Below are positions 1 through 11,834 of a DNA stretch of 64,000 nucleotides, piece by piece. Below the pieces are notes generated by a model. That model saw nothing but the letters and a program-made list of their open reading frames with translations, made no database searches and was not told the origin of the DNA. The stretch's first letter is position 1. Every line of letters starts with the position of its first letter. Position numbers and translations under genes: made by a program. This DNA comes from Fasciolopsis buskii (taxonomy: Eukaryota > Platyhelminthes > Trematoda > Plagiorchiida > Fasciolidae). The stretch is taken from the NCBI GenBank assembly GCA_008360955.1, contig LUCM01003403.1, positions 119,177-183,176 on the forward strand, written 5' to 3'.

Positions 1-84
1 ATTTTTTAGTAAACCAAACGAAAGTCTACTGTCGAGAACCTATCCGGTCTATATTTCATGTATCAATACAGAGGAGCCATTGAA

Positions 85-130
85 TGGGAAGTTTGTTTTG
101 TTTTGTTCTGTTTTTTCGTTTTGTTTTGCA
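85..130. repeat. T/G-rich TTTTG-type low-complexity tract
   Basis: Short run of degenerate TTTTG units. The flanking DNA (240-300 and 400-450) is also rich in TTG and TCTG repeats. No coding signal is visible here. Confidence 0.7.
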
Positions 131-670
131 AAATTTCATAAACCAACTTCGCAACTGTTGTTACATTCGGTCATAAAAACATTCCAAAAATGACCAACGA
201 ACAATTAGTTCGCTACCTTCGTTGTACGCTCGCCAGCACGCATGGATCGATTAGTTGTGCTTGTGATCGTTGTTGATGTTGTTGTTGAGTAGTTGTGCTG
301 GCCATTAATAACTAAATTCACTTGCAAGCTATCGGACTGAAGCGATAAATTCATCATGTCTGTTGTTCTGTGCACTTACGTGCGAGCGCTCATGTGCGCG
401 TGTAGACTTGCGTTTGTGATTGTCTGTCTATCTATCCATCTGTCTGTCTACAAACGGTAACGATCACATCTGAAATTTTTGTGTAATTTATCACAAATAT
501 TTCTCATTATTTCATTAAACAAATGATGAATAGAATAAAACAGCGAAACCCTGGAAAAACGACCATCCAGATGAAAAAGTTTGACTCGTCATGTACAAAG
601 CCGAGTATCCAGTCTTGCCATAGTTCTTCTGAGTGCTGAGCACGTCAAGGGGATACGAACAGTTCTGTGA

Positions 671-979
671 TATGCACCGCGAAAAGTCACTGTTGAGAAA
701 AGCAAACCCCGTGAAGGACTGTGGTATATTGCTGAGGTCATTCACAAATGTCCGAAATCATTTAACTACGACCATGAGAAAATGGTTGATGATTCGGATG
801 CGGTACGCACCCATCAAGACATGTCGGATGATTCGTTTCCGGAAAGAGTCGAGGTCAGTTTGCAAAGTTATCGTGATGAGAATTGAAATGGACAGTGAAA
901 CAAGTGACAGATACCGACAAAATTGTTCTCCAAATTTCGCTAAAAGGAGAGAAATTTCCCGATGGCTTATCTGCTGGGT
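671..979 (+). CDS. Candidate host coding exon with one frame break
   Basis: Two adjacent open frames read like real protein. Frame 1 (671-886, 71 codons) is rich in Asp, Glu, Lys and Ser and includes WYIAEVIHKCPKSF and DMSDDSFPERVEVSLQSY. It stops at TGA 884-886. A second frame (from 880) continues with ELKWTVKQVTDTDK and IVLQISLKGEKFPD to a strong GTGAGT splice donor at 980. The two overlap at 880-886 and would join if one base were missing around 875-885, either a real frameshift or an assembly indel. An in-frame TGA at 668-670 bounds the left side and no good splice acceptor is visible there. A further protein-like frame (1036-1146, containing CILKGSHLYDESGF) follows the donor. I do not recognise the family. 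It could be a host exon, a pseudogene or a chance frame. Confidence 0.35.
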
Positions 980-1424
980 GTGAGTTTGTTTAACTGCATC
1001 ATTACCCCTTCCTGATTGGTTCACAAAATACTTCCTTTGGATGCATTTTGAAGGGTAGCCATCTGTATGATGAATCGGGCTTCGTAAGCCGCTTTTTGCT
1101 TACCATCGACCGGGATTTCCGTTTTCATACTGACTTCACTTCTTGAAGAAGTGACTTCTGACAACTTGAAGCAACCGATCGCATAGGTTTTCAATTCGAA
1201 GTCCAGAAGCCAATTAATAGTTTACAAACCCGATATTTAAACCTTCTTATAAAACAAGGGCCGATATCACTGTCTGCTCTGGTCTCGCTCGTGCACTCAG
1301 TAGTTCGCATGAAAGTGATGATGGCAAAGATGTGATGGCTCTGTAAATCACTTGGTAAATTCCCATGCGGAACACGTCGATATAGGCCTCAGTAATTGTC
1401 ATGTCATGTGCACCTAGACAGTCT

Positions 1425-2172
1425 GCCTAAAACGAGTAGAAGGCTATTTTGGGCTTTGCTTGACTGCTTATCCAATCAAATTCAGAAACACTTACCACGG
1501 TTGATTCTGTGAAATATCTAGAAGCCACTATTGATAAAAATCTGAAATGGAATACTCACATTTCTACCTGCATAAAAACTCCCCGGCGGTTGTCATTTTC
1601 AACCAGGAAGCTTCGACACTACAAAGTGAAACAAAGCACCATTTCCCGATTTGCATACTAGTGTGTTTTTCCAATCCTTCTTTACTGTTCTCCTGTCATT
1701 TTTCTAGGTTTACTTAAAAAGGACTTTAAAATTCTTCGCTTGTGAGTATCAATTACTAGTGTCTTTCGTACCACTAACTCAATTGTCCTTCAATCTATGT
1801 GATCAACACTAATTTGCTCACAAAATTCCTTCAGATCCTACGCATCCTCTGCACAACGATCTTTCAAAGTGCCGCTCTCATTTCTACACGATCCATTCTT
1901 CGTTTCATACCTTCTAGAATCAATATCCATAGGAACTCCACTGCCCCATATTTAGCACGCATCTTGACAAACCGTGGCCGTGTTTCAGCCAGTTTCCTGA
2001 ACAACCTATCATAATATGCTCTGATTATTCCCCGATTAGTTTTCGTCACATTTTGTATAAGGGGACATGTGTAAATTCTTTTTTTCTACTTCATTTTTAC
2101 CCTCACATTTTTTGACTGAAATACGACATTATTTTTTGCACGCAAAAGTTTGTACAATACAATACAATACAG
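1425..2172 (+). mobile_element. CR1/Jockey-like non-LTR retrotransposon, 3' fragment (copy 1)
   Basis: Translation in broken frames gives the RT thumb and C-terminal region of a CR1-like element: VDSVKYLEATIDKNLKWNTH, then RRLSFSTRKLRHYKVKQSTI, then FPILLYCSPVIF, then the C-terminal NSTAPYLARILTNRGRVSAS (about 1930-2000). The same order of segments occurs on the minus strand at 43.8-44.9 kb, and the last part again at 57.3 kb. The copy is 5' truncated: RT motifs A-D are absent and several stops and frameshifts are present. It ends in a pentanucleotide CAATA-type tail at 2154-2170, as expected for a 3' end of this class. It is a dead relic, and all flanking DNA is non-coding. Confidence 0.85.
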
Positions 2173-2530
2173 TTTTTCCTTCGATTACCTGCATGTTCAT
2201 CTAGAACTATTAAATCATTCCTTGTCAAGGGAAGCAATATGTTAGTTATACTGCTGGACCATCTTTGATAGCAGTCTGTTTGCATAAGAGAATAAAAATA
2301 CCGAACATGAATATATTTCACGTTATCTTCCATCTCCATGGTTTTTTGTTTTTGTGAACTTTTGATAGAACATTGCACGTTGCTTCGACAATTCTGTGTA
2401 TAAGGAGAAAAACACACTTATTCGCATTCACAATCACGACCAAATAGAACCGTGTCCAACGTACTGGTACTGCGGTCCCACGGTCCGACTCACCATAAAG
2501 AAATCTTGAGCACAGTTGTTACATCCAAGT
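2173..2530. other. Stretch with no recognisable gene
   Basis: AT-rich DNA following the CR1-like tail. Only short uninformative open frames are visible. No RNA gene or regulatory site is identifiable. Confidence 0.5.
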
Positions 2531-2534
2531 TAGG

Positions 2535-2650
2535 AATCATTAGCCGTGGACTTCTGCCACCCTCGGAGCGGAATTCGAACCGAAGAAGAACAATTGGGCT
2601 TCGAGCACCATAGGCATTAACCCCTCCAGGGAATCTCTCAATAAGTTATC
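2535..2650 (-). repeat. Possible tRNA-derived SINE head
   Basis: On the minus strand a box-B-like sequence (GGTTCGAATTCC, plus coordinates about 2568-2580) lies some 40 bases downstream of a weak box-A-like stretch. That spacing is typical of a tRNA or a tRNA-derived SINE. The acceptor stem cannot be drawn and no similar body is found elsewhere in the window, so this is only suggestive. Confidence 0.3.
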
Positions 2651-3459
2651 GAAAATTAATTCCATCATGTGACTGGGGGTTTAAAAGGAAGCTACTTTTG
2701 TTGATCCATCAATTATTACAATGAGCTCAAGTCGTTAGTGATCATGTGATCAGCATCGCGTCGGTGGATATGCGCTTTCCAACTTCGACTAGCGTCATTA
2801 TCAACCACTGGTATAAAGCAATCTGTGACTGAGCACAAATTCGAATCTGAAAACATGTCTTTATGGGGAAAAAGTAAGTAAGATACATTTCTATAATTGT
2901 GCTTAAAATATTTTGAGACAATAAATGAAGCCAAAGTGGTAATCTATAATAAAGCAAGAAAGGGATTTTGTTTTAATTCCTAGTTATTTCAGCAAACAAC
3001 GTACATGCGCTCATCTTGCTGATATCACGTGTCTGTTGCACTATGAAAAACTGCCTGATTTTGTCTAGCCGTGAGTGGCTCATGACATCACTATAAATAG
3101 TGGCATATCTTGGCACATGAATCAATAGCTTCTGACAATATCGAATTGAACGAAACTCGACTAGAGTTGTGAAATTACCACAGTATTGATATAGTCATCA
3201 TGTTGCAACAAGGATAATGAAGCCAAATAAATGACCTTCAATGACAAGCAAATGATAGCTGAAATGGGAGCGAAATGCAACATTAAACGCTAGCAACTGA
3301 AAAAGGCAAAACCATAGAAAATGATTTTCCTATTCAAATAGCAACAAGAAAACAAAACTTGAAAATGTGTATTTCTCCCTACTAATTCGCCATTTTTTTC
3401 GTGCATTATGTTACATTCTCCTGATCTACGAATAGCTTTAAAATACGCTATCGCGACTC

Positions 3460-3492
<33 letters not shown>

Positions 3493-4700
3493 ATGTCCAT
3501 GTGGGTTTTTTCAACGGATGTTTTTATCAGTGACCTTGGCGCGAAATAATATGGGAAAACATTGGAAACTAGTGGGTACCCAAAGTTACATACACCTAAA
3601 TACATGCATACGAATACACACAAAGGGATTCATGAAACGCTTCATTGGTTTAGCGGGAATTGAGTCCGTGAGCAGCATAGCAACTGTATCGAATATCGGA
3701 AGTGTACCACTAAACAGATATGATCAGGTTGAACAAGTTTATTGTTGACTGACCCGTTATCAGTAACACGAAAACAAACACGGCAACTAAAATAGCATTG
3801 AATGAAAACTTCCGTCATCCCCTATTAAAGGAATGAAAAATAATAATGTCTTAGTGAATATAAATAGCACTGGTCGCTTGCCCAAACTAAGATAGCACTT
3901 GTTGCTATTGCAGACTAACTTCACGAGAGACAGAAAAAATGAAATATTAGTTTTAACGACGAGGACTAACCAAGTACCTTGAGGGAGTGATGAACAGAGC
4001 ATGTGGTAAACGGAAGCGTTCGAATGCCCAGGTCACACATGGGATCACTAGATGGAAATGGACAAATTTACGAAACTGCGGTTCACCTTCTGTCTCGTTC
4101 TTTTTGATTGTACCTCGAGTACTATTACCCGACTGAAGTTAGGTCTTTTTACGAACTTCCGATGATGAAGCCATGAAGCACCTTCCGGTGGTCATATGGA
4201 GTGAATCACACTTTAGATAAGGATTTTTTGGTTGTGAAATTTGACAGTAGAGAAACGTGGAAAAATTCACAGAATTCAAATGTGTTGATAATTTCTGGTT
4301 ATTGGAGTAGGCGGACTGTAGAATGAAAAGCGCAACGGGATAAAATGCCGACCGAGTAAGTACAGTCCGGTTAAGCGGATAGAATTTAAAAAGAAGAATC
4401 CAAGTTTTTTCGAGCAACACACAGCTGGACTGAGCCCGAGGAGATTATTCTGTCTGATTTGATTTCAGCTGGCGCTTTGATCTGGGGGGCGAATAGCGGT
4501 GATCCCTAATCCAACAGGCTATTAGCCTGTCGCACAAAATCATTATGCAGTTCTTCATCATTTTATCAATGTCTGTTTCTTGTTCCTTTCGACCTTGATA
4601 TCATCCTCGCACTATTTTCATAAATATTGTCTTGATTTTTATCCAGCCGTAGAGAGCCTTCCTTTGTGCACACAATCTTGTCCCAATCTCCACGAGACAT
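2651..4700. other. Non-coding stretch with a GT microsatellite
   Basis: Holds the GT repeat listed separately and a short protein-like open frame at 4394-4510 (residues include SWTEPEEIILSDLISAGA) ending in TAA. The frame is too short to call. Nothing else is recognisable. Confidence 0.5.
3461..3490. repeat. (GT)n microsatellite
   Basis: Perfect GT run of about 12 units followed by GC/GT alternation. Confidence 0.95.
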
Positions 4701-4714
4701 GGCTCTCAGGTCCT

Positions 4715-4900
4715 TATAAGCGACCAGGGCACACGGTCGGAATTGCGACACTCGGACGTGAGAGTTATTGGTTCGAATCTATCCACCAAGGTCATCTACC
4801 CACCGGGACAGAATTTCCGATTATCGACTCTGTTTGGTGGAAATCTGGTCTCGTACCATACAGACTGATAAACGAAGCAAAAGCGAAAGAAACTCTTCTT
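4715..4900 (+). repeat. tRNA-derived SINE-like repeat
   Basis: The sequence begins GCGACCAGGGCACACGGTCG. It contains a perfect box B (TTGGTTCGAATCT, about 4769-4781) about 45 bases on, and continues into a body with a CTCTGTTTGG segment and an A-rich end. The opening GACCAGGG, the box spacing and the weakly matching body resemble the SINE at 50.7 kb, so it is probably a diverged relative. The internal pol III promoter would drive transcription in an active copy. This copy looks old. Confidence 0.5.
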
Positions 4901-4972
4901 GGATTTTTTCATGCAAGGAATCAGGCCACCCGGTCATGTAAACGAATCACAGTAATAATCTACCCATTTTAA

Positions 4973-7600
4973 TGATAGTTTTACTCCGTAAGTGAAGTCT
5001 TAGCTTCTATCAGTTGGGCTTTCCTTCAACGGTGTCACCCATGAACCTTGTGTCCATACTCGTTAGTTGCGCCATTACATCGTGACTGTTCACGCCAGCA
5101 GTGCATTGACGTCACTGTGCTCGATTACTTTACCCGGAAATCTCGTTCGTTCATTCGATGGTTCTATACTTTTTTGTCCTGCGTTAACTCTGACCTTGAG
5201 CTTACAGCGTTCCATTTTGATTGGTCATTTTTAGTTTGTGCCCACGGCCCATAGTTGTGTTCCTCTTCATCGAACTTTTCTTCTGTAAGACTGTATCTAC
5301 TACAATGTACCTATTCCCGAATAAATCACGACCCCTACTGTAAACTCGCAGGTGTGATCCTTTGCTGCGTGCCCCCCCCCCAATTCACTTGGACGAGTAG
5401 TTGTCCAGTTCTTTTATTGAGTTTCATGCACCCAAAATCGACCCTGAATTTTCGGTTATACTCAATTTATCCATTGGCCGAAAGGCCGCTTAGTACGTCG
5501 GCGCCGGTCGAGGCGTTTGCGAGCAACCGCCTAATGTGTGACAAGTAGAATGGTGTTGACAATAATCTTTAGATGTCTTTAACAAATGGAGAATATCACA
5601 CAAGATACGATCCTAGAATGTCTACACATCGTGTTCCTTGCTTATTGGTCAGTTGCGTCGCCGAAAGCAGCTGTAATCGATTTAGGGGAGTTCTGTATTT
5701 TGCTTAGCTTTGGACGATGGGAAATTTGTGAAGTTTCTTATTGCTTGAATGACCTTGCGGAAAATTTCCACGATTGCATTTTGTGTGAACTAGAGCTATA
5801 GTGAAAATAGTCGCTGCGATTTCTATTCATTAAGGTTCCCATTCTCCGCAATGATGAGGCTTTTTCAAGAAAAATTCAGTTTATGCCGAAAGCAGTTACA
5901 GAATGGAAACTTGTACTTGATACGGCGTTCAATCTAAGCAGGGCTGGCCAATCAGAAGCCTTGAGTTTCAAAATACCTCGAACACTTTCGGAATTTTGAT
6001 TTTTACAGTGTGTTCGTGAACACAATTCATTGCCACGAGCCGAAACGTGGAGGATACAGCCTGTATCCATGCTGGAATGTGTCGCAAAAACAGTATATGA
6101 TATTGAGTATTGAGCGCAATTATTCAGTGTGTGAGAAAATGGAGTTGTTGTAAGCTTTGATATCTCGTTCACCGTGGGAACAGGAGTCTCATCAGAGCGT
6201 ATATCTGTAGACAAAAGAAAAAGGTGTCAGTGATGTTCAAATTCATACAGTTGTGAACGCGCATTATCTGGTTTCGCGAAGCTTACCCAATCAGGTGACA
6301 AGTGACAATGTGGAAAATAAATATAGTTAAAAACTCAAGTGAGACATTGCTAGATAGTTAGAGAAAGGTTAGCTTTGCGATCTCATTGTTCGATTTCGTT
6401 GTCAGTTTCAAAGATACTCATTGTTAAGTGACACCTTTTAGTGTTTCCGTGTCTCGCCTCCAGTCACCTCTGCTCAGAAATCGCGATAGTCCGGCCCACT
6501 AATTCAGACGAGGAAAATCAAAGTGATGCAACTCCAGATCTCGATTTATTAAATGAAAATATCCTTTTTTTTCCTTGTATGCTTGTGCCCATGTGACTGC
6601 ATTACTTCAGCGATTGTCCGGTTCACGCTGTGGTTTGATGCACTTCACCTGATTTGAGTCTTGTCCTTTGTTAGCCTCTACGAACCGCTCGTTTCGATAA
6701 ATTATCACAGCTCACGGATTGAACTTCTCAGCTTGCCCATCCGCATTCTTGTCCTCCAATTAGGCCTTGGTGTCAGCTGACATCTGGTAGCCCAGAAGAT
6801 AACGTTACCCTGATCGAATATGGCCGTCTGTGCTGGCTCGTTGCCTGGCCCTATAGTATTGCATCCACGCCTGCGTATCCATTGCCAGTTGTCTAGCCTA
6901 GTCCGTCATCGTGCATTCACCAGCAAACCAAGGACACAGCTGCGCCAGACTCGCGTAATGTCAGTCAGGCTAGCACCTCCTAATACGTACAGTCGAAAAT
7001 TGCCCCAAAATTTGCAAGCTTAAAGAACCCATAAATGATGTTTGGAGAGTCTCAAGCAAGAGAAGAAGAAATGAAATTTAATATTACTTGTTTTGCTTTA
7101 CTTATAACCATCGTTTCATTTCGGGCAGGTTGTGCATGGCTTAGGAGGTAGATCGCAGCTTCGCCAAAATTGATCAGGATAGATAAAACCAATTTCGATT
7201 CGTAATGCATCAAAGGAACGGTGCTCCATGTGAATTATTCCATGCAAACATTTTTTGTTCAGTAGCACAGCGTAGTCAAAGTAGTTGGTAATTAGCTGAC
7301 ATTTCGGTTATTGCGGATAGCCCTGCCCCAGACTGGTTTTCAACAAAATGAGATTGAGATGACAGATCAAATCAAATGAGTGCTGAACAATTTGTCTTCA
7401 TGTATTTCCCCGTGTTTGTGTATTTCGCATGTATTTGTGTGGCGTTGTGGATTGTAAGGGTGGATGTCAGATCTCCGTTCGCACCATTCGTGTAGGTGAT
7501 CTTGAGGTCATTTGTGGTCAGCCAGGTGTTGCAACCCTTTGGAGTGTTTGTCCGCTAGCGTTTTCAGTGGCACCTGTGTGCCCGAAACCTCGCCATCATC
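4973..7600. other. Stretch with no recognisable gene
   Basis: Contains a C10 run (5372-5381), a short GC-rich patch with a GGCC-GAAA-GGCC hairpin (5476-5487) and a CGGCGCCG palindrome (5499-5506). Only short open frames are present. No conserved protein motif was recognised on either strand. Confidence 0.5.
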
Positions 7601-7662
7601 GTTCCGGTTGTGCCACGTAAGGTGGGTGGTGATTGTCAGGACCTGAGCGCATAGATGTTGGA

Positions 7663-7681
7663 TGTGTGTGTGTGTGTGTGT
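7663..7681. repeat. (GT)n microsatellite
   Basis: Perfect short GT run. Confidence 0.9.
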
Positions 7682-7933
7682 CACTACCACACCGAAGGAT
7701 TGTGGTGTCATAGCAACCACTCTTGTGGCCTTCTGATGTGGCGTGAAGGGCGATTACGGAGTCGGGCCTTAATTTTTTAAGCAATTTTGTCTATTGGCAT
7801 GTATTTCTCCTTCCCTCTGTGTTTCGTGATTCTGGTTCTAGTCTGTCTGTATGTCCGTCCAATGTATTTGAGCTGGATACTCTTTGCAGTTGATCATGTG
7901 TATGCAATTGTCCCGCTCGTGTGGACGTCGTGA

Positions 7934-7961
7934 GTCTTTGGTCTTTGGTCTTTGGTCTTTG
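7934..7961. repeat. Heptamer tandem repeat, 4 copies of GTCTTTG
   Basis: Four perfect, head-to-tail 7-base units. They are not a known telomere unit and lie in otherwise non-coding DNA. Confidence 0.95.
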
Positions 7962-8069
7962 TGAAATGAGGCTGTAATGTGTTATCTGTTCGATAGGACA
8001 CGAGGACGCCGTACGCGCCAAGCACCTTTGTGATTGCCTCCTATGTGCCCGATCTGTATGGGTAACCAA

Positions 8070-10740
8070 CGCAAGTTAGCCCGTTTGTATCATTGTTGTT
8101 GTGTGTACGCAGTTTGTCTCCTAGACCATGTTTGACTAATGTTGGTTGTTAATTGTTACTCAGACGGACTGTGTACAAGCTTTGCATTTCTCGTTTGTCT
8201 GCAGCAATTTCGTTTCACAGTTTATCCACTCTGTTTGGTAGTGATCAGATGAATGTGCGGGTATCTATCGCGTTGCCTATGGTTACCGTGACTTCCTTTG
8301 ATGAAACTCTGATAGTCGCTCACCCTAGTTTCATTCGCCCGGAAGGATTATCCATTATCAACTATTGTGTTAGTGGACAGCAAAATCTTACACAAACGGA
8401 AAATCTTACAAATTACTTGATCTAAAAATAAGCCAATCTGTGTATGACAGGTGTGTTCAGAATAAAATGGCTTTTACTGGGTTTGGCTATCGTGATCACA
8501 TTCACATGAGCCCGCTGACTGGATCACCAATGTACACCCTGTTGTGTAACCCGGACACCTGAAGAATGCGAATAACGAGCGGTGACCCGTGGCACCAACT
8601 TTTTCTTGCTAACATTCCTTGTTTTTACTTGTCTGACAAAATAGGTGGCGGATTACTCACTCGGGTACTGCGCATGTTCGTTATGATCCCCTTGGGTGAA
8701 TTAAACGGTATTCGGAGCCCATTTGGCGGATCCACTTACCAAAACTGTGGGACCGGTGAAGCGTGATACGTTACCGATTTACAGGCAAACAGAATGCAGA
8801 AGCCGCGATGATACTAAGAGGATTAGGTCATACACATTTAACGATTAAGCTTCACACACGAATGAGGAAAAAGTCGGCTGCTTTCACATTCGAACTTCAT
8901 ATTGAATTAGTAAGAGACTGAATGGATGATGATTTCATTTAAGAATCACAGTGACTCGTCGAATGGTTGGACGGGACAGCACCGGGTACGCGTTCCTGAT
9001 AAGCGTCAGTAGCCGAGAAAACCGGTTGTGGTCTTCTTATGGGCCAGTTTTTCATCCATCCATATGCGGAACATACTATTGAGAACAAAAATCCATAGGA
9101 TCCATTTCACTCGCGGATTTGCCCTACTCAAAGACCATGGGTGAATAGGCTGAAAAATGAACTAACAAATTAGGCGCGTTTTGTACGGGACCTATTTATC
9201 TAGTGGCATAAGATAGCTGATAGTCTACTGGGTTTGTTACCCTAATGAGATCACTGCTCGAGCGATTTTATGCGACGACTAATTGGACCACAACCATAAA
9301 ATAGGTTCTGAGCAAACGTAAATATGAACAATTTGACTGAACAGCATACAAACTAAGTCCATTGAAAAGCCAAGTGTTGTAGTGAATGCAAAATGGAACG
9401 GACATGAGTTTCCCAAAGTCATTAAAATAGCTTGCAGGTAAGTAGTACAACTGGTCCATGTTACGGCTATTGTGGATGACCTTTCGGAAAACAAGAAAAT
9501 CCTGTCGAAGGGAGCCAAAACAATGGCCAATTACATGAAAAAAACACGTAAACTGAATTACAGCGTGGACAGCAGATCCCACGGTCGAAGGAGATAATGT
9601 GAAAATTGAATAAAAAGGAACCTTGAAGTAGGATGCACCTTATCGATTCTGTTTTTTTGAACAGGTTTAAGGTGTCTGTAAGAGAGAGCAAGAGTGAGTG
9701 TGCGGAATAACAATCCAGGGAAAAAGGAAGGATGAGAGAGAAATCTGACATCTACTAACGAAGGCATACTGAGAGCGGATAATTGCCTCTGGAAAGATGG
9801 ATGGGGAAGAACTACAGAAGACGAAACTACTGGGCCAAGTTCCAAGGAAATAAATCAAGAAAACTAATGATAGAGAATTCTGTACGAAACAGCCTTCAGA
9901 CGATGGGCTAATGACTACCGATTCGACGTTGCGGAAGGGTCGCCAGTCACCCGGATAGTCTTCCGTTGGACTCAGTCAAAACAAGAATGTAAAGTATACT
10001 GTATCGCACTTCATACACGGCTGCCGTATTCGAGTTTGTGGCCACTGGTCCATAAGTCATTCGAAGGCACAATGATGGTACATGTTAAGAGAGGAAACAC
10101 AAATAGATGGAATATCAAGGATACGTGCGGGATCGCCATTTTGTTCGGCAGTACGTGTGCTTGATGACACACGTCGCTAACTACGGAGGAATGTGTGGTC
10201 ACGTGCTCCAGAAATGGAGTGCCTGGTGTGTGGATTAGCTATTGGTGATTATGTATACCGAAATCTCCTAAGTTTGTGGGATGTGATCTGAGGTCGATCA
10301 CAAGTGCGTCCTCTGCGGCTGAAGAAAAGAAATCAAAAACCGACGAGACATTCTAGTCAGGTGAACGGTAAACAACACAAAGTAGCAATTAACAAAAAGA
10401 GGACAAAGTTTCACCCCACCCCCCAACAGATCCATTTCTTTTCTGGAAAAGTTACGATTTCGAGTGTCATACGCAGCGATCGAATGGCAATCAGAAGCAC
10501 AGGTGCTAGCTTTTGATAGGAAAAACAGGCTGAGGAATTGGCACTGGTCAGTGTCTGATGTGGGAAAGAGTTGCGGTCAACAGAACAAATGTGACTATTC
10601 CGTCCGCGAATGTCAGCTATGGTGATGAGTTTGTTTGTTCTTTGAATGAGCAAATCGAGCGACAGGGCGAGAGCGTGCACGATTGCGCATTCTCCTGAGC
10701 CGAACCGTAAAGTGACAACTTGAAAATCTAAATGTTAAAC
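8070..10740. other. Stretch with no recognisable gene
   Basis: Several open frames of 60-105 codons overlap on both strands around 9.27-9.85 kb. None carries a recognisable motif and they look like chance frames. No RNA gene was seen. Confidence 0.5.
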
Positions 10741-10744
10741 CACA

Positions 10745-10965
10745 GCAGGCCTGGCCACATTAAACTCCCTCATTCATTTCTGTTTTCCCTTCTTCATTTC
10801 CTTTAATAGGTAGACAATAGCATGCAGCATTTTCAGGCGGGAGCCGCAGCCAATGGAGAGCTGCCAAACAGGGGGCGGGAAGTTGGCAACTGGTCCGAGG
10901 ATCCGAACCCGTGACCTTCATGTTCGAACTCCACGACGATACGTGCTTGAACAGTACCGATGAAA
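10745..10965 (-). repeat. tRNA-derived SINE, minus-strand copy
   Basis: Read on the minus strand this matches the SINE at 50.7 kb. A tRNA-like head contains TGAAGGTC and GGGTTCGGATCC (box B region). It is followed by a body reading GCCAACTT, CCCTGTTTGGC, GGCTGCGGCTCC, and an A/G-rich 3' end (GGAAATGAAGAAGG). Both order and spacing are shared with the 50.7-kb copy, with moderate divergence and a small insertion in the head. Confidence 0.6.
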
Positions 10966-10969
10966 GGGG

Positions 10970-11790
10970 AGCCCTTGTGGCAAGTTTCTTACCATTATAT
11001 CACATCAGCATTTCACATTCAGATATCAGTTGAGACTCATACACTCTTTCCTCTGGGTAGAAGCCGGTGCGGTCCGCGTAGAAAATGATTTCAGTGTTTG
11101 CAAGTCTAAGAACAATCCGCCTTTTTCCATTCGCTATCCAAATTCAGATCAATCGTGTTTGCACTCAGCCATCCAATTCCGGCTTACTCATTACTGTTAG
11201 GTTTGGCCTTACCTCTTATTGTGATGTGGATGATAGTCACAAGTGGGGTACAAACAGCTTGACACTCTATGCTGATGAACTGAGCAGAGATAAACAAACG
11301 GCACCTTCAGCATATCGTCAGATGAATCATCTAATGGTCTCGCGCCAAGATTTAACAACAACAACCCGTTGCACATACTTGCAACAGACAGGTGCAGTAC
11401 TTTACTGCTGGCTTTAGACTGCTGTCCAAGGCCAACAAAACATCATACGGGGGTCTTGGACAGCAATATTCGCCTCTTACTATAAGAAATGTATTCAACG
11501 CCACAAGTATTAAACGAGATATTTTTAAATCCTGCATATTACGGGATGAAAATAAAAATGAAAGTGTTTAATGGAAAACTCTCTCGACGAAAATCTCTAC
11601 CCAATGGGTTTGACACCCAAAACACTGATCTGCCCTCGAAGCAAACGGTCGACGATTCCGGACATCTAAATGAGTTGTCGAATTCTGACTACATTTCTTT
11701 CCACTTACCGTGACCACTTCTCCATATCATCAAAAAGTTCCATTAATATAATGCTTCTTTGTTTCATCAACTTTTTACTACTACTACTAC

Positions 11791-11834
<44 letters not shown>

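Noticed and set aside
4580..4972. 130-codon plus-strand frame
   Set aside because: It runs through a tRNA-derived SINE-like repeat and has no coding evidence.
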